Part shown: one piece after another, positions 1-9,244 of the stretch
Layout of the letters: each line of letters begins with the position of its first letter
Position numbering within the stretch: the stretch's first letter is position 1
Assembly (NCBI RefSeq): GCF_019923745.1
Contig: NZ_JAANOG010000002.1
Location: 124,001-188,000 of the forward strand
Length of the DNA: 64,000 nucleotides
Direction: 5' to 3'
From: Aquirufa aurantiipilula
GTDB taxonomy: Bacteria; Bacteroidota; Bacteroidia; Cytophagales; Spirosomataceae
The notes under the pieces: model-generated
The model's database searches: none
What the model was told of the DNA's origin: nothing
The model's input: only the letters and a program-made list of their open reading frames with translations
Program-made: the position numbers and the translations under genes

Positions 1-2158
1 GTCAACTCAAAATAAATTATCCCAAAACCATCAATTAGGATTCAGTGGCGGTAATGATCGTACTCAATATTCCTTCTCATTAGGTTACAGGGATGATCAA
101 GGTTTGATTAAAACAACCTATTTGAAGCGATATTCAGGTCGATTCACCATTGATGATCAAATCAAAAAGTGGTTGAAAGTTGGGGGAACCTTGGCATACA
201 ACAATCAAACAGAAAACCTATCAGATGTCAATGATGCCGTTTCAAGACAGATTGTAGAAGATTTTCCTTTCTTACCTGTGAAATATGCTGATGGAACCTA
301 CGCGAATAACCGTGATTTCCCTTTTGCTGAAGGAACCATGAGTTCTGTTCACCGTTTGATGGGTCGTAAGTACATTTTAAATACACAAACGACTACAGGA
401 AGTGTGTATTCTAACATCACCTTAATGAAAGGTTTGGAGATGAAAACCATCTTGGGAGCCAATATCATGACTCAAGAAAACAACCAATCTCAGACGAGAA
501 CATTGAACATTGGTGGTCAAGGAAATGCTTCAGCAACCAACCAAACAGAAACGTTTTGGTCATTGGAGAACTTCTTAACCTATACTAAGGATTTCAATGA
601 AAATCACTCCATTAATGCTTTATTAGGTATTTCTTGGCAACAAACTGACTTCTTTAATATTGGAGCGAGTGTGAATGGATTTGCTACGGATTATTTTGGA
701 TTCAATAACTTAGGTGCGGGTGCTGTTAACCCAACTGTAGGTTCAGGAGCTTCAAAATTTGCATTTAACTCGTATTTTGGTCGTGTAAATTATACGTTCA
801 AGAATAAGTATTTAGCCACAGTGACTGCTCGTGCCGATGGTTCCTCTAAGTTTGGAGAGAATTACAAATTTGCGATTTTCCCATCTGGAGCTTTGGCTTG
901 GAGAGTTTCTGAAGAGGATTTCTTGAAAGGTAATGCGACCATTTCTAATTTAAAAGTTAGAACTAGTTATGGTTTAACTGGTAACTCTGAAATTCCAGCA
1001 TACTCATCACTTTCTTTATTGAGCTCAAACTACTCAGCGGTTTACAATGATGGTCGTGTTTCAGGAACGGGTATTTCTAGGTTAGCTAACCCCGATTTGA
1101 AGTGGGAGAAAACAGCTCAAACTGATTTTGGTATTGAATTAGGGTTATGGGGAGGTCGCGTTAACATTGAGGCGGATTACTATTATCGTTTGACTACAGA
1201 CATGTTATTGGATGCGCCAGTACCTCAAACTTCAGGTTATGCGACCATTCGTAGAAACGTGGGTTCAATGGAAAATAAAGGATTTGAATTTTCGATTAAT
1301 TCGACGAATATCAAATCGAAGGATTTTCAATGGAATACCCAATTCAATATTTCATTCAACCGTAACAAAGTGTTGACATTAGCCACTCCATCGGATATTT
1401 TCAATGTGGGAGGACCTAACTTTACAAACCCAACCAACATCATTCGTGTTGGTGAGCCGGTAGGTTCGTTCTGGGGTTTAACTCGTCTGGGTATTTGGGG
1501 AACAGCAGAAGCTGAGGAGGCTGCAAAATGGACTTCTTACCGAAATGGTCTTAAGATTTTACCAGGCGATATCAAGTATAAGGACTTCAACGGCGACCGT
1601 GCTATTACGGATGCAGACCGTTCCATCATTGGAAATGGTAGTCCAGATTTCTGGGGAGCTATTTCCAATTCCTTCAAGTACAAGAGCTTTGATTTAACCC
1701 TTGAAATGCAGTTTAACTACGGAAATGAAGTTATGTTGATGAACCTTCACCCAAGTGAAGACCGTCAAGCTTTAGCCAATAGTTATACATCAGTGTTAAA
1801 TGCTTGGACTCCAACTAATCAAAACACCATGATTGCTGAAATCCGTGATACGCGTGCTGGTTATGTGACCAACGTGGATACTTGGTGGATCAAAGATGGT
1901 TCATTCTTGCGTGGCAGAAACTTGATGTTGGGCTATAATGTACCAAGCAACGTGGTTAGCAAATTGAATTTGAGTCGTTTGAGAGTATATGCAACTGCTC
2001 AAAACTTCTTCCTTTTAGTAAAAGATCCGATTGTTGGCGATCCTGAAGTTACTCCAACCAACCAAGGTGGAGGAAACTCAGCGTTCTCACAAGGTATGAT
2101 TTGGCACAACTACCCTAAGCCTACGATATACATGTTAGGATTACAGGTAGCATTTTAA
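1..2158 (+). CDS. SusC/RagA-family TonB-dependent outer-membrane transporter, 3' part
   Basis: The 5' end lies outside the window; the frame is open from base 2, so any internal start is not the true one. About 718 residues of a protein that is usually near 1000 are present. What is visible is the C-terminal beta-barrel: alternating aromatic strands, the family motif around LKWEKTAQTDFGIELGLW, an YKDFNGDRAITDADRSIIG segment typical of SusC barrels, and a C-terminus ending in hydrophobic-F (LGLQVAF). SusC proteins form the TonB-driven barrel that imports oligosaccharides beneath a SusD lid. The stop codon overlaps the ATG of the SusD gene (TAATG at 2156-2160), so the two are translationally coupled. 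The substrate cannot be read from the barrel. Confidence 0.93.
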   Translation, partial: STQNKLSQNHQLGFSGGNDRTQYSFSLGYRDDQGLIKTTYLKRYSGRFTIDDQIKKWLKVGGTLAYNNQTENLSDVNDAVSRQIVEDFPFLPVKYADGTYANNRDFPFAEGTMSSVHRLMGRKYILNTQTTTGSVYSNITLMKGLEMKTILGANIMTQENNQSQTRTLNIGGQGNASATNQTETFWSLENFLTYTKDFNENHSINALLGISWQQTDFFNIGASVNGFATDYFGFNNLGAGAVNPTVGSGASKFAFNSYFGRVNYTFKNKYLATVTARADGSSKFGENYKFAIFPSGALAWRVSEEDFLKGNATISNLKVRTSYGLTGNSEIPAYSSLSLLSSNYSAVYNDGRVSGTGISRLANPDLKWEKTAQTDFGIELGLWGGRVNIEADYYYRLTTDMLLDAPVPQTSGYATIRRNVGSMENKGFEFSINSTNIKSKDFQWNTQFNISFNRNKVLTLATPSDIFNVGGPNFTNPTNIIRVGEPVGSFWGLTRLGIWGTAEAEEAAKWTSYRNGLKILPGDIKYKDFNGDRAITDADRSIIGNGSPDFWGAISNSFKYKSFDLTLEMQFNYGNEVMLMNLHPSEDRQALANSYTSVLNAWTPTNQNTMIAEIRDTRAGYVTNVDTWWIKDGSFLRGRNLMLGYNVPSNVVSKLNLSRLRVYATAQNFFLLVKDPIVGDPEVTPTNQGGGNSAFSQGMIWHNYPKPTIYMLGLQVAF

Positions 2159-3750
2159 TGAAGGAAAATTTAAAAATGAAACGTAATATGAAATTCAAAA
2201 TAAATTCCAAAATAAAGAAAGTGGCCCTAGGTGGGGTGCTTTTATTGGGGCAGTTTGGTTGTTCAGATTTCTTGGTTGAAAAAGCACCATCCAATCTAAC
2301 TCCAGATGCTTTTTATCAAATTCCTGATCACGCAGAAGCCGCATTAGCTTCCGTGTATGCGGATACTCGATTCATGGGTGGTGGTGCAGGTATATTTTCA
2401 TCTAACTGGCAGTTATTAGAAGCTTTAACGGGTACTTCTACTACTGAAACAGCTCAGAATTCTGACCTAAACAACTTGTATGGTTTGGTACATGATCCAA
2501 ATACCATTCACGTAGTGAACTATTGGAATGGTTTATACAAGGTTATTGCTCAGGCGAACCAAGTATTAGAAAAGGTGCCACCTATTACTCCTATGGATGA
2601 AAACCAAAAGAAGAAAATTTTGGGAGAGGCACGTTTCTTGAGATCATGGGCTTATTTTCAAGCTGTGAGATTATGGGGTGATGTACCTTTAATTACCAAG
2701 CCTCAAACGGCTGGATCTGAAGATTTCTTGCCATCCAGAGCTACTTCGGAAAGCGTTTACAAATTAATTGTGGATGACTTATTAGAAGCAGAAAAAGCAG
2801 GTTTACCTTGGATGGATGCGAGTGGTCGTGTTTGTTTGGCTGCAGTAAAAGCGCAGTTGGGTAAAGTTTATTTAACGATGGCTGGTTTTCCATTAAATAA
2901 AGGAGCAGCTTATTATAAATTATCGGCTGATAAATCTTTGGAGGTAATTACTTACGCGAATGCCAATCCATCCGTTATTAATTTGTTCCCAACGTACAAG
3001 GATGTGCATACCGAAGGATTAAAAAACCGTGTAGAGCATTTGTTTATGATTCAGTGTAATACCTTGGTAGCAGGTAATTTTATGGGAAATTTCTTCCCTA
3101 ACTTTAAGCCAGTTACATATTCTGGTCCTGGAGGAACAGGAAGTTCTGTTCCAACCATCGCTTTTTATAATTCATACGAAAAAGGTGATTTAAGAGCGAA
3201 GAATCAAGAGGGGTATTTTTATACTAGCTATTTTACCAATGGTAATGGTGCAGCATTTGATTTAGGGGCTCCTTATGTATTCAAACATTTTAATCAAAAG
3301 GCCAATGGTTCTGCTGGTGTAGCTGGTACACGTTTAGATAATTTGAATGTTCCTCAGATTCGCTATGCCGAAGTATTGTTGAATTTCGCTGAAGCTCAGA
3401 ATGAGGTGGGTGGTCCCTCTCAAGCTGCTTATGATGCATTCAAACGAATTCGTGATCGTGCTACTTTGGAAACTCCTGGTTTAGGAAGCTACACTGCTGC
3501 TAGTTTTAGAGAAGCCGTTTGGGTAGAGCGTTGGCATGAATTATGTTATGAGCAGATTACTTGGTTTGACATGGTTCGTTTGCGTAAAGTTTACAATGAA
3601 ACAACGGGTAAATTTGATAATTTCGTTGGTCACGTAAACTTAAGCTCTAACCGTCCATTGCAAGAAAAGCACTTGTTGCTTCCATTAGGAAAGCAAGAAA
3701 TGCTGAATAATCCGAATTTGAAACCTCAAAATCCGGGTTATCCTAACTAG
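2158..3750 (+). CDS. SusD/RagB-family nutrient-binding outer-membrane lipoprotein
   Basis: A 530-residue SusD-like protein. The signal peptide ends in a lipobox-like LGQFGCSD, so Cys35 is the likely lipidated residue. The first ATG overlaps the SusC stop; ATG at 2176 (MKRNMKFK) is an equally plausible start and gives a more ordinary signal peptide. Family features include an N-terminal FLVEKAPSNLTPDAFY segment, the TPR-like helices with EARFLRSWAYFQAVRLWGDV, and the C-terminal RYAEVLLNFAEAQNEVGG and ERWHELCYEQITWFDMVRL motifs. SusD caps the SusC barrel at the cell surface and binds glycans. It is the last gene of the pair, followed by a strong hairpin terminator. Confidence 0.95.
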   Translation: MKENLKMKRNMKFKINSKIKKVALGGVLLLGQFGCSDFLVEKAPSNLTPDAFYQIPDHAEAALASVYADTRFMGGGAGIFSSNWQLLEALTGTSTTETAQNSDLNNLYGLVHDPNTIHVVNYWNGLYKVIAQANQVLEKVPPITPMDENQKKKILGEARFLRSWAYFQAVRLWGDVPLITKPQTAGSEDFLPSRATSESVYKLIVDDLLEAEKAGLPWMDASGRVCLAAVKAQLGKVYLTMAGFPLNKGAAYYKLSADKSLEVITYANANPSVINLFPTYKDVHTEGLKNRVEHLFMIQCNTLVAGNFMGNFFPNFKPVTYSGPGGTGSSVPTIAFYNSYEKGDLRAKNQEGYFYTSYFTNGNGAAFDLGAPYVFKHFNQKANGSAGVAGTRLDNLNVPQIRYAEVLLNFAEAQNEVGGPSQAAYDAFKRIRDRATLETPGLGSYTAASFREAVWVERWHELCYEQITWFDMVRLRKVYNETTGKFDNFVGHVNLSSNRPLQEKHLLLPLGKQEMLNNPNLKPQNPGYPN

Positions 3751-3774
3751 ATAGTAGATTTTGAGTGGATTGGA

Positions 3775-3804
3775 AAAAGGAGGGCATTTGCCCTCCTTTT
3801 TTTA
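3775..3804. terminator. Bidirectional rho-independent terminator
   Basis: AGGAGGGCA and TGCCCTCCT arms with a 2-base loop (3778-3797) are flanked by A's on the left and a T run on the right. It closes the SusCD unit on the + strand and can also stop the oxidoreductase transcript arriving on the - strand. Confidence 0.85.
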
Positions 3805-3872
3805 TTTATTTGGTACAAAAAACGCCTAGGATATTCCTGCTAAGCGATGATATAAGTATCTAAACAGATAAA

Positions 3873-5234
3873 TTACCAACCTTTTCTATATTTCCTTTGA
3901 ATATATTGATTGGCTAATGGGTAATTAGGGAACTTCATTTTTTTGGCATCCCAAAGAAGTAATTGATCTGGAACGCGTATAGCCACTGTTCCTAAAAGTA
4001 CGGCTTCCGTCATAGGGCCCGATTGAGCAAAATGGGATTCCGTTTTTTCTCCTCCCAAGCAGGCATCCACAAAATGGTGGTAATGGTTTCTATCCGGCTT
4101 CAGGGGTGGAGTATATGACTTGAATTTGGATTCTGGAAGCAAAACAGGCATTTTTTGATGCGGAATTAATAAGGCCCCTTCTGTTCCAATAATCATGGCA
4201 GACTCTGCTGGATAATCTGTTTCAGAAAATAAGGCTCTAATTTCTTTTGGTGGATAAAATTCCCCATCAAACCACTCCACGGTCAACTTATCCGCTGCTG
4301 TTTTCTCATTTCCAGGGAAAGTCCATGTGATGTGATTTCCTTGCGGCCAAGTATCTGCTCTTCTTTCGGGAGATTCTTGCCAAGATTTTTGTACCTCTGC
4401 TACCACCGAAATGGGATTTTTCATATCTAAGCCTTTCCACACAGCATCAAATATATGGCAACCGATATCGCCTGACCAGCCAGTACCAAAGTCCTGCCAA
4501 GTTCTCCATATTGCTTGATGGTAAATGTTGGGAACATATGGGCGCATAGGTGCTGTGCCTATCCAATTGTCCCAATGCAAATGACTCGGAGGGCTTTCTA
4601 TACCTTCCGTAGGTCGAGGTCCTACATGTCGATATTTAGCGACAGCACCAGGTCTATTGGAACATAAATAAGCATGTTTCACCTTACCGATGATTCCAGA
4701 TTTTAAAATTTCTACACCCGTTCGGTCACCTGCCGTAGAGGCAACTTGAGTGCCTAATTGAGTAATTACTCCAGCCTTTGTCGCCTCCAAGGTAAGAATT
4801 CTAACTTCGGCAACATCGTGGCACATCGGTTTTTGACAATACACGTGCTTACGTCTTCGAATCGCTTCAATCGCTATGACAAAATGATTGTGGTCGGGAA
4901 CTGAGACATTCACCGAATCAATTTTGTCACTTTCTTGTTTGAACATCTCACGCCAATCCGTATACGTTCGGGCGTTGGGTAAGATCTCAGATGCTCTCTT
5001 AAGATTCTTTTCATCTACATCGCAGATGGCGACTATGTCCACTTGTGCATGTTTTTTGAATTGGTTGAGGTCTCCCCAGCCCATTCCTCCTACACCGATA
5101 CAAGCATGCTGTAATCGACCACTTGCAGAAGCGGCTTTTGCGGGTTGCCCTAATAAAACGGGAGCAGCTAAAGCAGCAGTAGCGGCCTTCAGAAGAAAGT
5201 GTCTTCTGGAGTCAAATTGATTTTTGTTTTTCAT
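3873..5234 (-). CDS. Tat-exported Gfo/Idh/MocA-family NAD(P)-dependent oxidoreductase
   Basis: The open frame extends upstream, but the start at 5234 gives a 453-residue protein beginning with a twin-arginine signal (DSRRHFLLKAATAALAAPV), so this start is preferred. After the signal, GVGGMGWGDLNQF is the Rossmann dinucleotide motif. YCQKPMCHDV is the family's catalytic-lysine region, in the QKP form usual in exported Bacteroidota and planctomycete members instead of EKP. The C-terminal half fits the Bacteroidota-type GFO_IDH_MocA domain, ending near RKYRKGW. Such enzymes oxidise or reduce sugars or sugar acids; Tat export implies folding with bound cofactor before crossing to the periplasm. 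It is the downstream neighbour of the phosphatase but separated by a terminator. Substrate unknown. Confidence 0.9.
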   Translation of the reverse strand: MKNKNQFDSRRHFLLKAATAALAAPVLLGQPAKAASASGRLQHACIGVGGMGWGDLNQFKKHAQVDIVAICDVDEKNLKRASEILPNARTYTDWREMFKQESDKIDSVNVSVPDHNHFVIAIEAIRRRKHVYCQKPMCHDVAEVRILTLEATKAGVITQLGTQVASTAGDRTGVEILKSGIIGKVKHAYLCSNRPGAVAKYRHVGPRPTEGIESPPSHLHWDNWIGTAPMRPYVPNIYHQAIWRTWQDFGTGWSGDIGCHIFDAVWKGLDMKNPISVVAEVQKSWQESPERRADTWPQGNHITWTFPGNEKTAADKLTVEWFDGEFYPPKEIRALFSETDYPAESAMIIGTEGALLIPHQKMPVLLPESKFKSYTPPLKPDRNHYHHFVDACLGGEKTESHFAQSGPMTEAVLLGTVAIRVPDQLLLWDAKKMKFPNYPLANQYIQRKYRKGW

Positions 5235-5343
5235 TAGTTTAGAGATTATAATTCTTGATTTCAAGGAAATCATTGTATCTCTAATAATAGAAAAAAAGGA
5301 GGAATAATTTATACTTTTCTGTGAGTATTTTGTGCCAAATTTC

Positions 5344-5391
5344 AAAAAAAATAGGGATAAATCTGGTTTCTATCCTAAAATGTATCCCTAT
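5344..5391 (-). terminator. Terminator after the metallophosphatase gene
   Basis: Read on the - strand, ATAGGGATA (5391-5383) pairs with TATCCCTAT (5359-5351) across a 23-base loop and is followed by eight T's (the A run at 5344-5351). It lies just downstream of the phosphatase stop and before the oxidoreductase gene. Confidence 0.6.
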
Positions 5392-5397
5392 CTAAAT

Positions 5398-6687
5398 TTA
5401 GTTTTTGCTAATCGTAAATTGATCGTGGATTTCTCCATCACTACCAAGCCAAACTGCTTCCAATTTGTTTTTGCTGATATCTAAAATCATGGATCCTCCC
5501 AATTTATTATTGGAGTAAATGGCAGATTTTAATGGAAAACCATCTCGTTGACCACCTAATTGCCCTCCCGATCCATTGACAATATATATGACTCCTTGCC
5601 CTTCTTTTCCAACTGTATATTGATTTGGGGCACTGGTTTTTTCTACCACATGTTTTGCCGGATCAAAAGTTGCATTGATACCATAATGTCCTCTTAATGG
5701 ATGCGTACGTTCATACACGTGGCTATGTCCTGCCATCACAATATCTACCTTGTATTTTTCAAACAAGGGATTTACATGTTGTCTCATTTTTAACATGTCC
5801 TTCTCCGTATCCGAATCATGTGAACCCTTAGAATAAGGTGGCTTATGAAAATAAACAATGGTCCAAGGTAATTTATTCGCTGCTAAATCCTTTTCTAACC
5901 ACTCGTATTGTGCTCCTTTTCCATCCATTACTTGTAATCCTGAAGGCTCCATAAGTTCAGAATCAATAGAAATTAAATGTACCTGACCATAATTAACGGA
6001 ATAATAGGACTCATTTCCAGAAGGTAAGCCACCCAATTCACCTTGAACAGGCATATTGAATATTTTAAAATAGGGAGGTTCAGATGGGTCATGCTTCCCC
6101 GCATAATCATGATTACCTGGAGCTGGATATAAGTTTAAATTTTGGAAAAACTCATCTTGATAAATAGGGAAAACCTTCTTTTGGTATTCCTCATCCAAAC
6201 CCTTGCTGTAGGCATTATCTCCTAACCAAATCCATGCGTCTGGTCGATGGTCTTTGGTATATTTTACTACTGCATCTTTTACTTCTAACTGGTTTTTAGT
6301 ACCCGAGCCAAAATCACCTAAAGCCCATATTCTCACAGCCTGGGTAGAACCTAATTTGGGGGCAGTCATAAGAAATCTTTTTTCTGATGCAGCTTCCATG
6401 CTTTTGCTAGAACCAATGGTATAATAATATTTTTTGTTTGGTTTCAAACCTGTAATAATGACTTCGTGGTCTAATACGGCTTGCTTTAGTTCGATTACTT
6501 TAGTTAACTTTTTAGGACTTTCACCATAAACAACCCGACTATCAGTCGCCTGTTCTGTTCTCCAGCGAACGATTCCTTGATCAGGACTCACACTTTGTAA
6601 ATAAGGCCCTCGTACTACTTGAGCAATGCTTGCGAATTGAATTAATAAAAAGCATAGGACGAATAAAGATGGTTTACGTATGTTCAT
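5398..6687 (-). CDS. Secreted purple-acid-phosphatase-like metallophosphoesterase with N-terminal fibronectin-type domain
   Basis: The start at 6687 gives a 429-residue protein with a clean signal peptide (MNIRKPSLFVLCFLLIQFASIAQ). Residues about 20-110 resemble the fibronectin-type domain of purple acid phosphatases (RGPYLQSVSPDQGIVRWRT). The metallophosphatase core follows with its metal ligands visible in order: GDFGSG, GDNAYS, GNHDYAG, FHKPPYSKGSHD and GHSHVYERTHP. These enzymes hydrolyse phosphomonoesters or diesters outside the cytoplasm using a two-metal centre. The gene has its own promoter and terminator, so it appears monocistronic. The physiological substrate cannot be read; phosphate scavenging is the simplest role. 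Confidence 0.9.
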   Translation of the reverse strand: MNIRKPSLFVLCFLLIQFASIAQVVRGPYLQSVSPDQGIVRWRTEQATDSRVVYGESPKKLTKVIELKQAVLDHEVIITGLKPNKKYYYTIGSSKSMEAASEKRFLMTAPKLGSTQAVRIWALGDFGSGTKNQLEVKDAVVKYTKDHRPDAWIWLGDNAYSKGLDEEYQKKVFPIYQDEFFQNLNLYPAPGNHDYAGKHDPSEPPYFKIFNMPVQGELGGLPSGNESYYSVNYGQVHLISIDSELMEPSGLQVMDGKGAQYEWLEKDLAANKLPWTIVYFHKPPYSKGSHDSDTEKDMLKMRQHVNPLFEKYKVDIVMAGHSHVYERTHPLRGHYGINATFDPAKHVVEKTSAPNQYTVGKEGQGVIYIVNGSGGQLGGQRDGFPLKSAIYSNNKLGGSMILDISKNKLEAVWLGSDGEIHDQFTISKN

Positions 6688-6711
6688 GTTAATTATAGGT
6701 TTTTGATTGCG

Positions 6712-6739
6712 CAATATTACAGATTAAAATCTATGCCAA
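6712..6739 (-). promoter_or_regulatory. Candidate Bacteroidota-type promoter for the metallophosphatase gene
   Basis: On the - strand TTG (6739-6737), a 17-base spacer, then TAATATTG (6719-6712), one mismatch from TAnnTTTG. The start codon is about 25 bases further on. Confidence 0.45.
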
Positions 6740-6849
6740 ATGAAGGGAATGTGAAATTTTTGAAATGTTATCTGAGGCTATCTTATTTAGCATATTAACC
6801 CAATGCAAAATTTTATTATATTAGTACAATTATTCTAAACCTATCAAAC

Positions 6850-7713
6850 ATGCAAGCTAATTTTTTATCAGCCGTATTACTTCCTCTTGCCTTGGCCATT
6901 ATCATGATGGGACTTGGCCTTTCCTTACAACTAGAAGATTTTAAGCGGGTTGTTACTTTTCCTAAGGCCGTAGTGCTAGGACTGTTTTGTCAAATGATTT
7001 TGCTTCCTATAATCTGTTATTTTATTGCCCTAGGTTTTGGTCTTTCTCCCGAATTAGCGGTGGGATTGATGTTATTATCAGCCTCGCCTGGTGGTCCTAC
7101 AGCTAATTTGTATTCTCATATTTCTAAAGGAGATGTGGCACTAAATGTTACCCTTACGGCTTTGAATAGCTTAATTTCTGTATTCTCCATTACGATCATT
7201 GTGAATTTTGCCATGAAGCAATTCATGCAATCGGATCAATACGTTCCCTTACAATTTTCCAAAGTGATGGAAGTGGTCATGATTGTTTTGCTGCCTGTTT
7301 CAATTGGCATGGTTGTTCGTTCCAATTTCCCCAAATTGGCAGCGGCTTTGGATAAACCCGTCAAAATAGCTTCAGCGATCTTTTTGATTTTAGTCATCGT
7401 ATTGACGGTTATAAAAGAGAAAAGTCATATTGTAGATGATTTCAAAGCGGTAGGTTTTGCTACCTTGACATTAAATGTGGCTAGTATGGCCATAGGATAT
7501 TTTGTGCCCTTGTTTTTTCAATTAGGAAAAAAGCAAGCGATTGCCATTGGGATGGAAATCGGTATTCATAATGGAACATTGGCCATCTTCATCGCCTTAA
7601 CAGTGATTGGAAATAGTACCATGAGTATACCACCCGTTATCTACAGTCTTTTGATGTTCTTTACAGCAGCTATTTTTGGATATTTGGTCAATATTGGCAG
7701 AAAAAACGCCTAG
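6850..7713 (+). CDS. Bile acid:sodium symporter (BASS) family transporter
   Basis: A 287-residue integral membrane protein with about nine or ten hydrophobic segments. The start shows LSLQLEDFKRVV, and the family hallmark ASPGGPTANLYSHISKGDVALNVTLTAL follows near residue 80; the second half carries GMEIGIHNGTLAIFIAL. BASS proteins cotransport sodium with organic anions such as bile acids, keto acids or pantoate. It is transcribed away from the phosphatase gene and is followed about 100 bases later by a co-directional secreted hydrolase, but a shared transcript is not obvious. A second BASS gene lies at 18312-19235; the two are distinct paralogues. Confidence 0.92.
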   Translation: MQANFLSAVLLPLALAIIMMGLGLSLQLEDFKRVVTFPKAVVLGLFCQMILLPIICYFIALGFGLSPELAVGLMLLSASPGGPTANLYSHISKGDVALNVTLTALNSLISVFSITIIVNFAMKQFMQSDQYVPLQFSKVMEVVMIVLLPVSIGMVVRSNFPKLAAALDKPVKIASAIFLILVIVLTVIKEKSHIVDDFKAVGFATLTLNVASMAIGYFVPLFFQLGKKQAIAIGMEIGIHNGTLAIFIALTVIGNSTMSIPPVIYSLLMFFTAAIFGYLVNIGRKNA

Positions 7714-7818
7714 GTTTATCTGTTTTTGCTAGAATAGTTTACTTTTTGGAAAGTTTAATTAACTTATTCAGTCGTTTTATGCTATTATTTTGTGCTGTGT
7801 TCAACCAATTCACAGTCC

Positions 7819-9177
7819 ATGAAATTGAAGTCTTCCTTTTTGTTTAAAAGCTTACTACTAATCGTCCTTTTTAGTAGCGGAGTTTTTGCCCAAAAAACGA
7901 AAGTTACTCCTGAGACAGCGTTGACATCCTACATTCATAATGGGGATGCGACTTTTCAGTGGGAAGTGAGAGATTCTTCTAAGATTGGATCAACGACTGC
8001 CTATCAGTTGGTATTGACATCTCAAAAATGGAGAGAATATACTTGGCGCCATCAATTAACGATTTTCGTACCTAAGGAAGTCAAATTTCAAGATGCCATG
8101 TTGTTTATTTCGGGTGGTTCAAATAAAAATGAACAGCCCAATTTAGTAGCTGATGAGCGTCTTTGGCCTATTTTAGCCAATATTTCAGATAAAAATAAAG
8201 CTATAGTTTCCTTAATTCGTCAAGTTCCCAATCAACCTTTGTATGGGGACAAAACGGAGGACGAATTGATATCCTATACCTTACATCAGTTTAAAGAAAC
8301 CAAAGATTTTACTTGGCCTTTGCTTTTTCCTATGGTAAAATCAGCAGTTCGAGGAATGGATGCTATTCAAGAGTTTAGTCAAAAGCGTATCAAATCGAAA
8401 GTAAATGGTTTTGTGATTTCTGGCTTTTCAAAAAGGGGGTGGACGACATGGTTAACTGCAGCCATTGATGATCCTCGAGTGAAGGCAATCGGACCTATGG
8501 TGATTGATATGTTGAACATGCCAGCAACCTTAGATTATCAGTTTAAAACATACGGAGAGTATAGTATTCAAATTCAAGATTATGTGAGTTTAGGAATTCC
8601 TCAGGGAAAAGATACTCCAGATGGAAAAACATTAACCGCCTTAGTAGATCCATTTTCTTATCGTGCCAAATTGAAGGTACCTAAAACGTTATTCATTGGA
8701 ACAAACGATGAATATTGGACAGTGGACGCCATCAAGCATTATTACGATCAAATTCCTGGTAAAAACATGATTCATTATGTACCTAATGCAGGTCATGATT
8801 TGGCGGGTGGAAAACAAGCTTTTGAAGCTCTTAGTGGATTTTTTGCAAATACCATTCAAGGAAGAGAATACCCTGTTTGTACTTGGAATGCAGTATCTGC
8901 TAAAGCCGGTGCTGACTTACAGGTTCAAGTAGCCACCCAAGATTTAGTGGAAGCTACTTTGTGGGAAACTACTTCGATGGACAGAGACTTTAGAAATAAT
9001 TTATGGCTTAGTTCTCGTGTGAAATTGGAGAATTTACCACAATTGAAATTGACTAAAGAATATCCTAAAAAAGGATATCAAGCTTTTTATTTGGATTTGA
9101 AATATAAAGACGCTTCTGGCGGAAATTATACCATTAGTACTCGTGTATTTGTTACAGATACCGAAAAGATTTTATAA
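7819..9177 (+). CDS. Secreted PhoPQ-activated pathogenicity-related (PqaA-type) alpha/beta-hydrolase
   Basis: The frame opens at 7792, but ATG at 7819 gives a 452-residue protein with a standard signal peptide (MKLKSSFLFKSLLLIVLFSSGVFAQ) and is preferred. Family features include TAYQLVLTSQKWREYTWRHQLTIF near the N-terminus, the nucleophile-elbow-like VISGFSKRGWTTW, an acid in GTNDEYWTVDA and a histidine in NAGHDLAGG, consistent with a Ser-Asp-His hydrolase. The family (PhoPQ_related) is named after a Salmonella protein but is widespread in environmental Bacteroidota and planctomycetes, where its substrate is unknown. A strong terminator follows immediately. Confidence 0.88.
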   Translation: MKLKSSFLFKSLLLIVLFSSGVFAQKTKVTPETALTSYIHNGDATFQWEVRDSSKIGSTTAYQLVLTSQKWREYTWRHQLTIFVPKEVKFQDAMLFISGGSNKNEQPNLVADERLWPILANISDKNKAIVSLIRQVPNQPLYGDKTEDELISYTLHQFKETKDFTWPLLFPMVKSAVRGMDAIQEFSQKRIKSKVNGFVISGFSKRGWTTWLTAAIDDPRVKAIGPMVIDMLNMPATLDYQFKTYGEYSIQIQDYVSLGIPQGKDTPDGKTLTALVDPFSYRAKLKVPKTLFIGTNDEYWTVDAIKHYYDQIPGKNMIHYVPNAGHDLAGGKQAFEALSGFFANTIQGREYPVCTWNAVSAKAGADLQVQVATQDLVEATLWETTSMDRDFRNNLWLSSRVKLENLPQLKLTKEYPKKGYQAFYLDLKYKDASGGNYTISTRVFVTDTEKIL

Positions 9178-9202
9178 TAAACCTCTAACCTATGAAAACC
9201 GG

Positions 9203-9242
9203 TCAGGGCAGATGTCGAAAGATGTTTGCCCTGATTTTTTTT
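9203..9242 (+). terminator. Rho-independent terminator after the PhoPQ-related gene
   Basis: TCAGGGCA (9203-9210) pairs with TGCCCTGA (9227-9234) across a 16-base loop and is followed by a run of seven T's. It lies between two convergent genes. Confidence 0.8.
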
Positions 9243-9244
9243 GC

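Noticed and set aside
4888-5220. 110-codon + strand frame inside the Gfo/Idh/MocA gene
   Set aside because: Shadow of the oxidoreductase, which has strong family motifs on the opposite strand across this interval.
3814-7713. Shared AACGCCTAGG near 3820 and 7705 as a repeat
   Set aside because: Only 10 bases, one copy overlapping the end of a coding sequence; likely coincidence.
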